In this document: positions 10,643 to 19,997 of the stretch, one piece after another | Layout of the letters: the number at the start of each line of letters is the position of its first letter | Position numbering within the stretch: the first letter of the stretch is position 1 | Source of the DNA: Haematococcus lacustris | Taxonomy: Eukaryota > Chlorophyta > Chlorophyceae > Chlamydomonadales > Haematococcaceae | Length of the DNA stretch: 64,000 bases | NCBI GenBank assembly: GCA_030144725.1 | Contig: JASKMD010000030.1 | Coordinates: 2,600,045 to 2,664,044, forward strand | Direction of reading: 5' to 3' | Made by a program: the position numbers and the translations under genes | Notes under the pieces: generated by a model | The model's input: only the letters and a program-made list of their open reading frames with translations | Databases searched by the model: none | Told to the model about the DNA's origin: nothing

Positions 10643-11056
10643 CAATAATCTAATAATGCCATATATGTCGTGCCTCATGGCCTTCATGTCATGGGGAGTT
10701 CTTGGGCACCTCATCATGGCTGGTGCGGGTGACCTGCAGCCAGCTACAAAGGTGGCAAGGGACACCATGTGGCACTGTTGCTTGGAGACACAGTGGCGAG
10801 GGCAGGGCAACACCAAGGCATGTGGGTTGTAGTCTGCTGCATGTGCTATGGCTAGCAAATCAGTTGAGGCGTGAGGCACATGTTGCCTGCTGAGTCGCGT
10901 AGTCAGCCAGGAACCCAGGGCCGACATGCACAACATCGCAGCCAGCCAGGCCCTCACACCCTCGCCTGCCCCTCACCCTTCACCCTCATGCCCATGTTAT
11001 GCCCTGGGTGAGTGGGTGTTGCGTATTGCCACGGCAGCAGCAGGCCCCTCCAGCAG
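10643..11056. other. No gene recognised
   Basis: Flank of Fanzor element A; short frames without recognised domains. Confidence 0.35.
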
Positions 11057-11160
11057 CAGGCGCCCAGCAGCAGGCGCCGAAGCAGTGTGCATTAGTCGCG
11101 GCATAGGTGGCATGCATTGGTTCGTGCTGGACCCAAAACACAGGGATGGGCAGCTGGACC
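11057..11160 (+). pseudogene. Degenerate Fanzor fragment just upstream of RuvC-I
   Basis: Translation reads SRGIGGMHWFVLDPKHRDG, which aligns with GRGIAEMREFVFDPDTQIG of copy A immediately before its RuvC-I motif. It is preceded by an Ala/Ser/Pro-rich stretch like that in the intact copies. No RuvC residues remain. Confidence 0.45.
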
Positions 11161-11672
11161 TCCTATGGGCATGGCAGTGGTTGAGGTTGTGCAGTGGTAA
11201 GCAGCACGCTATTGGATAGTGTCTCAATGAGACCTTCGAAGGCGCAGGCCCAGGCCCAGCAGCAAAGCTCAGCCTACCAGCCACTCTCAGCTAGCGCAGG
11301 ATGGTGGTGCCGCTGCACCACCTTGCCAGTCCACTGTTCACAATGCAACAGCAGCCCACACTAACATCTTACACAGCACATACCATCGGCCAGTCATCAA
11401 CACGCCGCATGCCAGAGCAATGCCAGCACGGTGCGCGGAACATTACGGGATCCACGATAGCATTGCCAGCTGCTGCAGCAGCGAAGACGGCTGGAGAGAC
11501 AGGAACTACGACAGCATCCGCTAGCTAGCTCCGTGCCGGTGGATCGCGCCGGAGAGCGTGATCAAAAGCGAGTGATGCAGCCGGCAAGTGATGAACAAAA
11601 CGGGGCGACCGCAGCTCACAGTCATTCACGACACCGTCTTTGACCCCAGCTCGAGCATCCTCTCGCGCTGCT
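11161..11672. other. Intergenic, probably upstream region of the AQA-repeat gene
   Basis: No recognised gene. A leader sequence for the gene starting at 11673 probably lies in its distal part, but I see no clear TATA box. Confidence 0.3.
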
Positions 11673-13890
11673 ATGAGGACCATGACGATGACCGCCGCCT
11701 TGTGCCTGGCATTGTGCCTGGCAGTCTCTCCAGCTTTGGGTAAGTGCATAGTAGCGCAGACCAGCGGCATCCAAGGCAGCGTAGGAGACAAAGATATGCA
11801 CCCACTTCGAATGTGTTTTGAATAGTGACACAGCCATTCGAAGTTTCAGCCCTGCGCCCCGTGCTTCCAGCTGCTGCTAGCTTCTTCAGCGTGTCAGGGG
11901 AACGCATCAAGGGACATGTATGTTCCCTGCCGCGCTCGGGCTGGGGCCCTGCTTGCCTCTGATCGCGCTACCACCTACCATCAACCATGTCTGCAGGCCT
12001 GAGGGACCTGCGCCAGGCCTCGGCCACCGCTATCTCACAGGCATCCGCATCTGCCACCGGAAACTCCTCGGCCTTCGCGCAATCGCTGGCCCAAGCCACG
12101 GCGTCGGTGAGTGGCAGCAGCTTTTGATGCCGGCCAGTGACTGATGTCCGGCATTTCTAACCACGATCTGGTGTGCGGCCCAGGGTAACGTGTCGGCTGC
12201 AGCCAGCGCGCTGGCCCAGGCTGTAGCTGCTGGAGGATCTCAGGTGCGGGCGTGACGAGGCGGTACAGTGGGAAAGTCGTTTGTTTTTTTGACGCGACAG
12301 CTGCTTTTGCACCAACCGCCTGTCAGCACCTGTCACTAGTACACTTTTGTGGCGTGTCGTACCTGCTGCAGGCACAGGCCGCAGCTCAGGCCGTGGCTCA
12401 GGCCCAGGCAACCAACCCTTCCGCAGCAGGCCAAGTTGTGGCACGTGAGTGGACTGCTGTCCCGCTGTCTGGGCTTTTCCTAAGCCACAGTGGAATGTGC
12501 ACTGCCAAGTTGCATGCGTTTGATCAACCCTCACCCTGTATGTCCGGCTGTTTGTCTGCAGAGGCCCAGGCTCTGGCTCAGGCCCAAGGCAATGGAGTAG
12601 CACTGGCAAACGCGTTGGCGCAGGCTGGGGTGACAGTGGCCCCCTCCCCAAGCCCCTCCCCAAGCCCCTCCCCAAGCCCCTCCCCAAGCCCTTCACCTCC
12701 CCCCCCGTCACCATTTGCCATTCTCGTGGTGCTATCCCCCCCTCCTCCCCCTTCTCCCTCTCCTCCCTCCCCAACTCCGAACGCTACTGTCTTGGGTATT
12801 CCCGTTGGATCCCCTATCTCATCCCCCCCTGCCCCACCTACCACCGCCACCGCCATTGCCAACGCAATTGCATCGGGTAACGCACAAGCTGCAGCGCAGG
12901 CGATCAGCCAGGCTATCGCAAGTGAGTGAGGCTATTCTGCCAGCCTGCAAGCGCAGTTTACAGTGTCTGCTTCAGAGCACCAAACATGAAACGCTACCTA
13001 CCCTGAAGCTTTTGACCTAGACTGTCGTGCCTGACGCTGCCTGCTCCATACCTGGTGAGTGGCAGAGAAGTGAGCCCTGCTGTCTGAGCTTGTTATTGCC
13101 TCCTGCATTGTGCTCTTGCAGGTGGCCAGGCATCCGCTGTGAGCACCGCACTGGCTCAGGCAGCGGCTACCGCCCCTGCTGCTGCCACTGGCTCTGCCAT
13201 TGCGACTGCCCTGAGCCAGGCGCAAGCCCAGGGTGGCTCAGCCCAGGCTAACTCGCTGGCTCAGGCTGTGGCTGGGGCTGCCAACCAGGGTGGCACCGGT
13301 ACTTCCCAGGCACTGGCTCAGGTAGGGGTTGGGGCTGGGGCTGGCAAGTAGGTGAGTGTTTTCTGTCCATATGCTGAGCAGTATTCTCACCTAGGAGCTA
13401 GCAGCGGATGGTAGTGTAGTGAGGTGTGTGGGTGTGTCCCTTGACCATGCATGAACAGAGTAGTTCCATTCACTGCTGCTGCTAATGTGCCTGTCTGGTG
13501 CAGGCTCTAGCCTCAGCCCAGGGATCAGGTGTGCCTGGGTCCACAGCTGCTGCCCAAGCCGTGGCGCAGGCTGCTGCCCAGGCAGGCGGTGCAGCCACAG
13601 CCCTGGCCCAGGTAACAACTGTGCTCAGGCACCTAGCAAGCACGTCCATGTTGTATGCAGCCAAAAATGTCAGTTTAGCTGCTGCCCTGTCATTGCATGT
13701 ACATGGTTGGCCAATGGGGGCTGTGCATCCATGCCTGCTCACTGCTCTGTTGTCGCTGCTGCTGTCGGCACTGTTCTTGTTGTATGCAAATGTCACTGCA
13801 TACTGCCTATTGTGGGTGTGGAGCCTTTACTGCTGCCTAATACCGTTGTTGCTGCAGGCCCAGGCCACAGCCACTGGTGGTCGCCGTTAG
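11673..13890 (+). CDS. Secreted Ala/Gln-rich 'AQA' repeat protein with (SP)n linker
   Basis: Eight exons join in perfect phase to 336 codons: 11673-11739, 11997-12106, 12184-12243, 12372-12444, 12562-12921, 13122-13321, 13504-13611, 13858-13890 (TAG). Residues 1-23 (MRTMTMTAALCLALCLAVSP...) are a typical secretory signal peptide. The mature part is built from alternating Ala/Gln/Ser words such as LAQAQA, AQAVAQA and SASATGNSS. A central run of SPSPSP/PPPPSP in exon 5 resembles hydroxyproline-rich linkers of volvocine extracellular-matrix proteins. Most small exons encode one or two AQA repeat blocks, suggesting growth by exon duplication. No catalytic domain is seen. It is likely a cell-wall or matrix component; that role is inference from composition. 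The AQA heptad-like pattern could form an amphipathic helix or fibre. Confidence 0.72.
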
Positions 13891-14449
13891 TTCCCTTGGC
13901 CTGCAAGCGAGGGTGTGTCTGGTCTGGATACGTACGTGATACGCCAGACCAGTGGTCAAGAAGTGAACACCTGTAGTGGCTGTCTTCGGTGATGCCTGGT
14001 GAATAGCTTGCGGTCAAGGTTTGTGCATAGGAATGTGTACCTACATCCAGGGGTAGGAAGTGGTCGGACAAATGTGAGTGTTCTGTTTATGCATCGGAAA
14101 TGGTCTACTTTGAGGTTCTGCGTTACGTTGTGCATGTTACTGTAACCTCGTCTCAGCTGACCTAACCTAACCCAGTTGTGTACCATATGTCAGTTGTTGG
14201 GCTTGACGAGTTGGTCAAGCATGGTTTGACGAGGGTTAAAGCATGGCAGTGCTGGGGTGTTAGGGTTTACCCTACCCCGTAGGATTGTGAAACTGGAATG
14301 GTTTGTGAGACTGCTTGAGTCAACAATCAATCAGAACAATTGAACAAGCAACCAACAATTAAGTTGCAGTGAGCAGCAGGCAGTAGCAATAAAGCAGCAT
14401 CAAAAGTGTAACATGGTCCCCTCGCTCAGGGTTATCATCCTCCCCTCCC
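13891..14449. other. No gene recognised
   Basis: Downstream region of the AQA gene, relatively AT-richer (14280-14400), with no conserved frame. Confidence 0.35.
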
Positions 14450-14456
14450 GCAGCCG

Positions 14457-14690
14457 TTGTCCCTCACTAGGGCCACCATTTGAGCCGGATCAGAAGTACC
14501 TACTAGCAGCCACTATCAGCCACTAGCAGCCACTAACTAGACCCGACTCAAACGGTGTGGCTGTGTGGAGTGTTTAGCCTACCACCTACACTATTGCCTG
14601 ACCCGTTAGGGCTATGATGTAGAGTTGGCATGACAAAACATGCACTAATTGTAAGCTGGTGACAGCTTAAGAAAGAGGGCACAGACTACT
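14457..14690 (-). ncRNA. Candidate omega-RNA scaffold / right end of element C
   Basis: Inverted copy of 10393-10621, with the same GCATG/CATGC hairpin, long GGATC stem and terminal CCCT-AGTG-AGGG hairpin, ending at GACAA (14457-14461 on this strand). Sequence beyond it (minus strand CGGCTGCGGG...) differs from the other copies. Confidence 0.45.
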
Positions 14691-14994
14691 GTGCCATAGC
14701 GGGCTGCTGCTGCTGCTCCTGGGCCTTGGGGGGCTTGTCTTGTACCCGCTTGTAGCCCAGGCCAGGGTACTCCTTGCCCTTGGCTGGCAGCGCTCCCTGC
14801 TCTGGCCAGTAGCACAGCTCCAGCGGCCGCCACCTGCTCTCCCCAATGCGCTGCATGTTCAGGGCCGCATTGCAGTCCCTGTCTACCCACCTGCCTGGCT
14901 GTGGTGCTGGCTTGGCTTTGGCTTTGGCAGCCTTGGCTTTGGCACCTTTCTGTTTCTTTCCCGGGTCCTTCTTGTGCTTCTTCTTAGCCATCAC
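14686..14994 (-). pseudogene. Fanzor exon-1/C-terminus fusion ORF (102 aa)
   Basis: Continuous 102-residue frame fusing the basic N-terminus (AKKKHKKDPGKKQKG) directly to the Lys/Ala linker, RuvC-III (WVDRDCNAALNM) and C-terminus (PALAMAQ-type end). All intervening exons, including RuvC-I and RuvC-II, are gone, so it cannot be a nuclease. The fusion is in frame, so a small basic protein with an NLS-like start could be made. It sits immediately before the candidate RNA right end. Confidence 0.6.
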
Positions 14995-15169
14995 GCGATG
15001 CGCAGTGCGACGGCAGCCGAACAGTCTGGAACACAGCCTAGGGAGTGAGGCATAGAAAAGCTACCACGGAGTGTCGTCAAGCCAGCAGCCCAGCTTAAAG
15101 GCTCACTCACCTCTGTTGGTGCCATGATGCCGCCGGGTGCCCAGGCCCCCCCCCCCCCTCCCCTAACCC

Positions 15170-15437
15170 AGGACAGCCCCCCCTCCCCTCCCGCAGCCCA
15201 GGACCAGTCCCCTCCTGCTGCACCTGACCCAATGCCACGATCCTAGGCTTCCCCATAGGGCAGGTGGCTGCACCGGGACACCAACGGCTGCCTGAACTTC
15301 CTGAGCATTGGGGAGAGCATACAGCGCGCCCTGCAGCTGTGCAGCTGGAGAGACCGTCGGTCTCTGCCCCCCGTTGGCAAGGAGTACCAGCAGGGCTACA
15401 AGCTGGTCAACGACCGGCTGCCAAAGGTCAAGCAATG
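15170..15437 (+). pseudogene. Fanzor C-terminal fragment, subfamily 2 (copy E)
   Basis: After a Pro-rich stretch the frame reads GRWLHRDTNGCLNF...IGESIQ...LQLCSWRD...PPVGKEYQQGYKLVNDRLPKVKQ and stops. It matches the C-terminus of copy G (42016-42774) rather than copy A. The catalytic Asp position (D in RDTN) is still there, but no RuvC-I or II is present. Confidence 0.6.
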
Positions 15438-15683
15438 ACCGGCTGCCCAAGGGCAGGCAGCGGTTGCACCGGGCTGCACAGTTTTCTAGGTCTCTCTTGC
15501 CTAGAAATCTAGATATTTCTACAAATCTGATCCACCTATAATTAAATGGCCGTACCCTACGGATGAATGACCCATCGTTTGCAGCGGCATGATGAGGAAG
15601 AGATTGTGTTCCATGAGTAAATGCGTGATCCGAACATGCAGCACACGACGTTGCTAACTTCTATACTCATATCTCAGCGTGCA

Positions 15684-17798
15684 ATGGCGCCGAAGAGAAA
15701 GCTAGAGGCAAATGGTAGGCAGCGTCCAGTCCAGGACGACGATAAGGATGATGACAGCGAGCAAACCTCTGACAGCGGGGAGGATACCAGTAGCGGCGCC
15801 AGTGGCAGCAGCTTTCCCAGCGAAGACGAAGAGGAGGACTCTGGCTCAGCCGCCGACTCAGATGAGGACGAAGACGTGAGCGAGATCCGCGTAGAATTCC
15901 AGTTCTTCGGTCCTGAAGAGAAGGACTTCCTGGGACTGAAAACCCTGCTGTCCTCCTACCTGAATGGAGAGCAGTACGACTCAACAGGGCTGGTCGATGC
16001 AATCATTTCAGAGGTGCGACGCTGGCGGCAACAAAAAGTAAACTAACCCAGCCCACTACTCACAACACACCTGCCTGCTTAGGGCGATGTAGGGTCTGTG
16101 GTGAAAACTGACGAGGACGACGATCCCATTGCAGTAATGGCTGTGCTGAATACAATTCAGTACAAGGACGTCGCGTTCATGCAGCAACTTCGGCAGTTCA
16201 TGCTGGGAAATGCATCTGCCTATTCCCAACAACTTGCCCAGGTAAGCAATGTCATGTGTGTTGGGCTGTAGCACATCATGTTGGCACAGTTGCTGTCAAC
16301 AAGTGCACTGCTTCTGTGTTGCGTACTATGCTGAGCATCAGCAAGGCTTGCCAAACCCAATGGACCAATGATTAAACCACGTATTTGCTACTTCTGAATA
16401 TCCTTGACGATTCATCTACCACCAAGAAATGAGGTTCACTCGCTTGATGCACACCACCTTTAGCCGATGCAATACATGCTTGCTTCGCATGCTCAGCATA
16501 CTGCCATGCCCTGCCAGGCTGATGTAATGATGTAATAAGAGTGCCTTGCTGCTCACATGCTGGGTGCCCTGCTCAATGCTCATGCTGCCCCACGTTTTCC
16601 TGACCTCAGTGTAGTCCTTGGACGGCCCGGGCACAGGGCTGCTCATTAACGAGCGTCTGCTGAATTCCCCACCCAGCTTGGCCCCCCCTCTACTTCAGTT
16701 CCTTCTTAACGAGATTAAGAGCAGGGCAGCACAAGGTACGACAGAGGCGCAAACTGAGCCTGAGACATTGTGTGTGTTGTGGAATGTGAGCAAGCATCGG
16801 CATCGCGTGTTACGATCTGCAGATGACGAGGACGCAAAGAATTTCCATTATCAGCGCCTGCTGCTCATGACCCGCATCTTTGTCGACAGCAGTGTTGGCG
16901 GCGTGCCTGTCCCGCGCAGCTCTAGTGCACCTGCACCCTCAGCAGCAGGGGTGACCAAACACGCAAAGCCTGGCAGCAGTGCTAGTAGAAGTGTCCCTCA
17001 GACAGCTCAAGTTAGCCAGGTGAGGGCGAGAAGCATCATTTGAAAGCCATGGCAGCAACAGCACTACCTGGGAACACAGAACCATACTGAAGCTTCTGCT
17101 GCTCTGCTTGCAGGCTCGTACTGAAGTGCTTCAGTCTGCCCTTGTCTTCACTCGACCTGAAGACGAGTACCTGCATGCTCAATGTGACTGGCACTTCATC
17201 TTCCCTGTACCTGATCGACCAATCACCAAGGACGGGCTGGTTGCACATAGGCTGGTCATGCAGGTGAGCTCCTGTCCTTCATCATCCCTGTTTTGTTCCA
17301 TGCTTATTGTGGATGGCCCACTAGCTGCTGTGTTTTGAGCCTCTTCGTCCTTTCTTACACCCATACACCCCTTACAACTGTAATGGCATGGGTGCAGCAT
17401 ACCCCTCTGCTCAATAGTTGTGCTGGACAACAGAGTTGCTCATGGACGCTGTGGCTGTATGGACTATGCAACATGCTATGAACCACGCAGTGGATGGCCA
17501 ATGATATTGTAATCATACACTGCAGGTGCAAATGGCAAAGGTGCTCACAGCACAGAAGGAACTTGACGAGGTTGTGGGTAACATGGCTGCGGGCTTCAGT
17601 GGAAGGGCGGAAGGCCATGAGGACGCAGCCAGCCCAGCTGCTGACAAATCCAGCAGAGCTGGGCCTTCACAAGTTGAGCGTGCACAAGCTCAAGTAACAC
17701 GACTGACCGCTGAAGCTCTTGAGGCTGCAGCCGCTGCTGGGGCTGGACCATTGGCAAGGCAAGGAGGCAAGAAGAAAAAGCGAAGGCAGGCAGCTTGA
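15684..17798 (+). CDS. BCP1: BCCIP/BCP1 family protein
   Basis: Six exons in consistent phase give 417 residues: 15684-16037, 16083-16241, 16615-16735, 16823-17019, 17114-17263, 17526-17798 (TGA). The N-terminus is acidic (DDDKDDDSEQ, SEDEEEDSG). The family core follows: VEFQFFGPEEKDFLGLKTLL, then VGSVVKTDEDDDPIAVMAVLN, GTGLLINERLLNSPP, FHYQRLLLMTRIF and RPITKDGLVAHRLVMQ. These blocks match BCCIP (BRCA2- and CDKN1A-interacting protein) and yeast Bcp1, a nuclear chaperone for ribosomal protein uL14 that also acts in 60S biogenesis. The C-terminus is basic (KKKKRRQAA), suggesting nuclear targeting. The protein is longer than animal BCCIP (about 310 residues) because of the acidic head and an Ala/Ser insert in exon 4. 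The start is the first ATG ahead of the acidic region. Fanzor fragments lie just upstream (15170-15437) and downstream (18176-18378). Confidence 0.82.
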
Positions 17799-18175
17799 CC
17801 GTGTAATGTATTGGAGCAGCTGGTGTATCATGTGTGGATGTCTGCCTGTTGTTCACAGCACATGACTCTTTCCTACTGCTGTGATATCGTACAGCTTCTG
17901 TTGTGCTTGGGAGGTATTGAAATGAGTGAGCTGGGGCTCCAGGCATGGTAGGGCCGTGTCTAACATAACTAGACGTCGTCTTTCAGCCCCATGCGCGAAC
18001 GCAGCCAACACTTGCTGGGCCAGGATGGAGCACTACACCGCTGCATGGAGCATAGCCTGGGAAGGCACGGAGCCCGACAAGCTCCTGTTGCGCAGTGGCG
18101 GTGATGAGTTGACTGCCATTGCATCAGCATCTTGACGCAAGTGAAGCTCCCAGAGTGGGAGCTCCCATCTAGGGC

Positions 18176-18378
18176 TGGACCGTGACACAAACTTCCAGCG
18201 CATTGGGGATAGCATGCAGCGCCCCCTGGAGCTGTGCAGCTGGAGGGACCGTGAGTCTCTGCCCCCCGTTGGCAAGGAGTACCAGCAGGGCTACAAGCTG
18301 GTCAATGACCGGTTGCCCAAGGGCAGGCAGCGTTTGCACTGGGGTGCAGAGTACCGACCGGGTATTGATGGCCCGTAA
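18176..18378 (+). pseudogene. Fanzor C-terminal fragment, subfamily 2 (copy F)
   Basis: Frame reads LDRDTNFQRIGDSMQ...LELCSWRDRESLPPVGKEYQQG...VNDRLPKGRQRLH...AEYRPGIDGP then TAA, followed by the 'catagggcytag' sequence also found after the stop of copy G. Only the RuvC-III end survives, and a few residues after DTN are deleted relative to G. Confidence 0.6.
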
Positions 18379-19815
18379 CAACCCATAGGGCTTAGCATGT
18401 TTACACAGTTGGATAGGGTTGTCCGCAAGTTCGCCTGGGACTAAGAGGGCAAATCAAAGCTCTCCGTGAGCGGTAGCACATAAGCAGCTGTAAAGAGTTA
18501 GAGGCGAGCAAGTCAACGCTGTCCCATATCTCTGATCCGACAATCACTAACAGCCAGGGTTTAACTTGTCGTTCAGCTGAGACTCACAGGCATGGACGCA
18601 GTCAATACATGGGCGTGATAATTCTTTGCGTTGCAAAACACATGCTAAACCTCAGCACGGCTGCTACTAAGACATGCGGCTGCCCAGCGTCGCCAGTGTG
18701 CTGACAATCGCCGGCCTGGGAACACTGTTGCACTGCACGTACCTCGTGATTGAGCGTGAGCGTGACAGCGTGATCTGTTGCTGCTAAACTCCTCAGCACA
18801 CCATTGACGCCTGGTCCATGCAAGCGCAGTCAGAAAGACGCTGAAGCTGTCCCAGGAGTTGTACGAGGGACTTACGCCCCTGCTGCTGCTGGAGCTACTA
18901 ATAGGAACACTAACCTCATTGCTAGGTAAGCTGCAACCCCACTCAGGGTGTGGGTGATGCGCTGTCTTAAGGCACATCCGTGTTAAATGCATGCAGGGTC
19001 ATTCCTAATGGCAGGCCCGCTGCGGGTCGCTGTCAGCGCTCGCCACAACAGGTGTTGACAAGCTGTTGTAGTGCATGACCTCTACACAGCAGTCAGGGCG
19101 AGATGTCAGCAATGTCTTTGCTGTCTGCAGGAGTTCTGACGTGGGTAGCTTGCGAGTGGACTTCATGTCTTTCAGCACTCGCAGCAAAGCTTTCACAATT
19201 CCTGTCAAATGACCAAAGCGGCATTTGGGCCGCCATGCAGCGAGCTAGGCTGTAGACATGGATAGGCCAGAGGTGCATGGTTCACCATGCCTGCTGCAAT
19301 CTTCAGTACGCAAGCCGTGGTAGTTTGTTGTCGCTGCGCACTTCCTTGCATGTAGCAACAGGCTGTTGAGCCCTGCAGGCCTAGGCCACAGGTCTCGGCT
19401 AGGTCCACATGCCTGCATGCAAGCCATCCATCACTTAGGTATGTGCTCCGTGATGACAGGGAAATGAGTGGTTTGTGTGAGCTTGCAGTCAGCAGCTGAG
19501 GTTATAACCTGGTAGGTGACCCGGCTTTGACCCTGCATGGAGGGAATCGAGGAGCTTGTCTGAAGCTGGCTGGCATACAGCAACAGTTAGTCAAGTGCAA
19601 GGGAGGGAGGGGGACTGGCTGAGGTGTGTTGGTGACTGGCCGAGGGTATGTGCTGTGTAAGATGTTAGTGTGGGCTGCTGTTGCATCGTGAGCAGTGCAC
19701 TGCCAAGGTGGTGCAGCGGTACCACCATCCTCCGCTAGCTGAGAGTGGCTGGTAGGCTGAGCTTTGCTGCTGGGCCTCACCAGTGCCAGGGCCAGGTCTG
19801 GCCGTGTGTATGTGT
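18379..19815. other. No gene recognised
   Basis: Contains a possible exon near 18820-18925 encoding a Leu-rich stretch (LYEGLTPLLLLELLIGTL) followed by a GT donor, but no partner exons or domain could be assigned. Confidence 0.3.
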
Positions 19816-19948
19816 GTGCTGAGGGTGAGTTCCATGGTTGGCATTGAGTCCTGGCCGGAGTGCCCCTTGGTCGGAGTGCCCTTTGCCCTTTGGTCGGAGT
19901 GCCCTGTGCCCTTTGGGAGTGCGAGAGTGAGTGACATCGCCTCCTGGG

Positions 19949-19954
19949 TATAAG
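19949..19954 (+). promoter_or_regulatory. TATA-like box of Fanzor copy D
   Basis: TATAAG lies 49 bases upstream of the ATG at 19998. Confidence 0.4.
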
Positions 19955-19997
19955 TAGGAGCTCAGCAGGTGTTAGTAGGTATGAGCCTAGTGGCGCA

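Larger units (their letters stand above)
14457..15012 (-). mobile_element. Miniature Fanzor-derived element C
   Basis: 556 bp flanked by the 7-bp direct repeat GCAGCCG at 14450-14456 and 15013-15019, a likely target-site duplication. On the minus strand it starts at the sequence around the exon 1 ATG of copies A/H and ends at the shared right end GACAA. It is a deletion derivative that kept both termini and about 100 codons. Confidence 0.65.
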
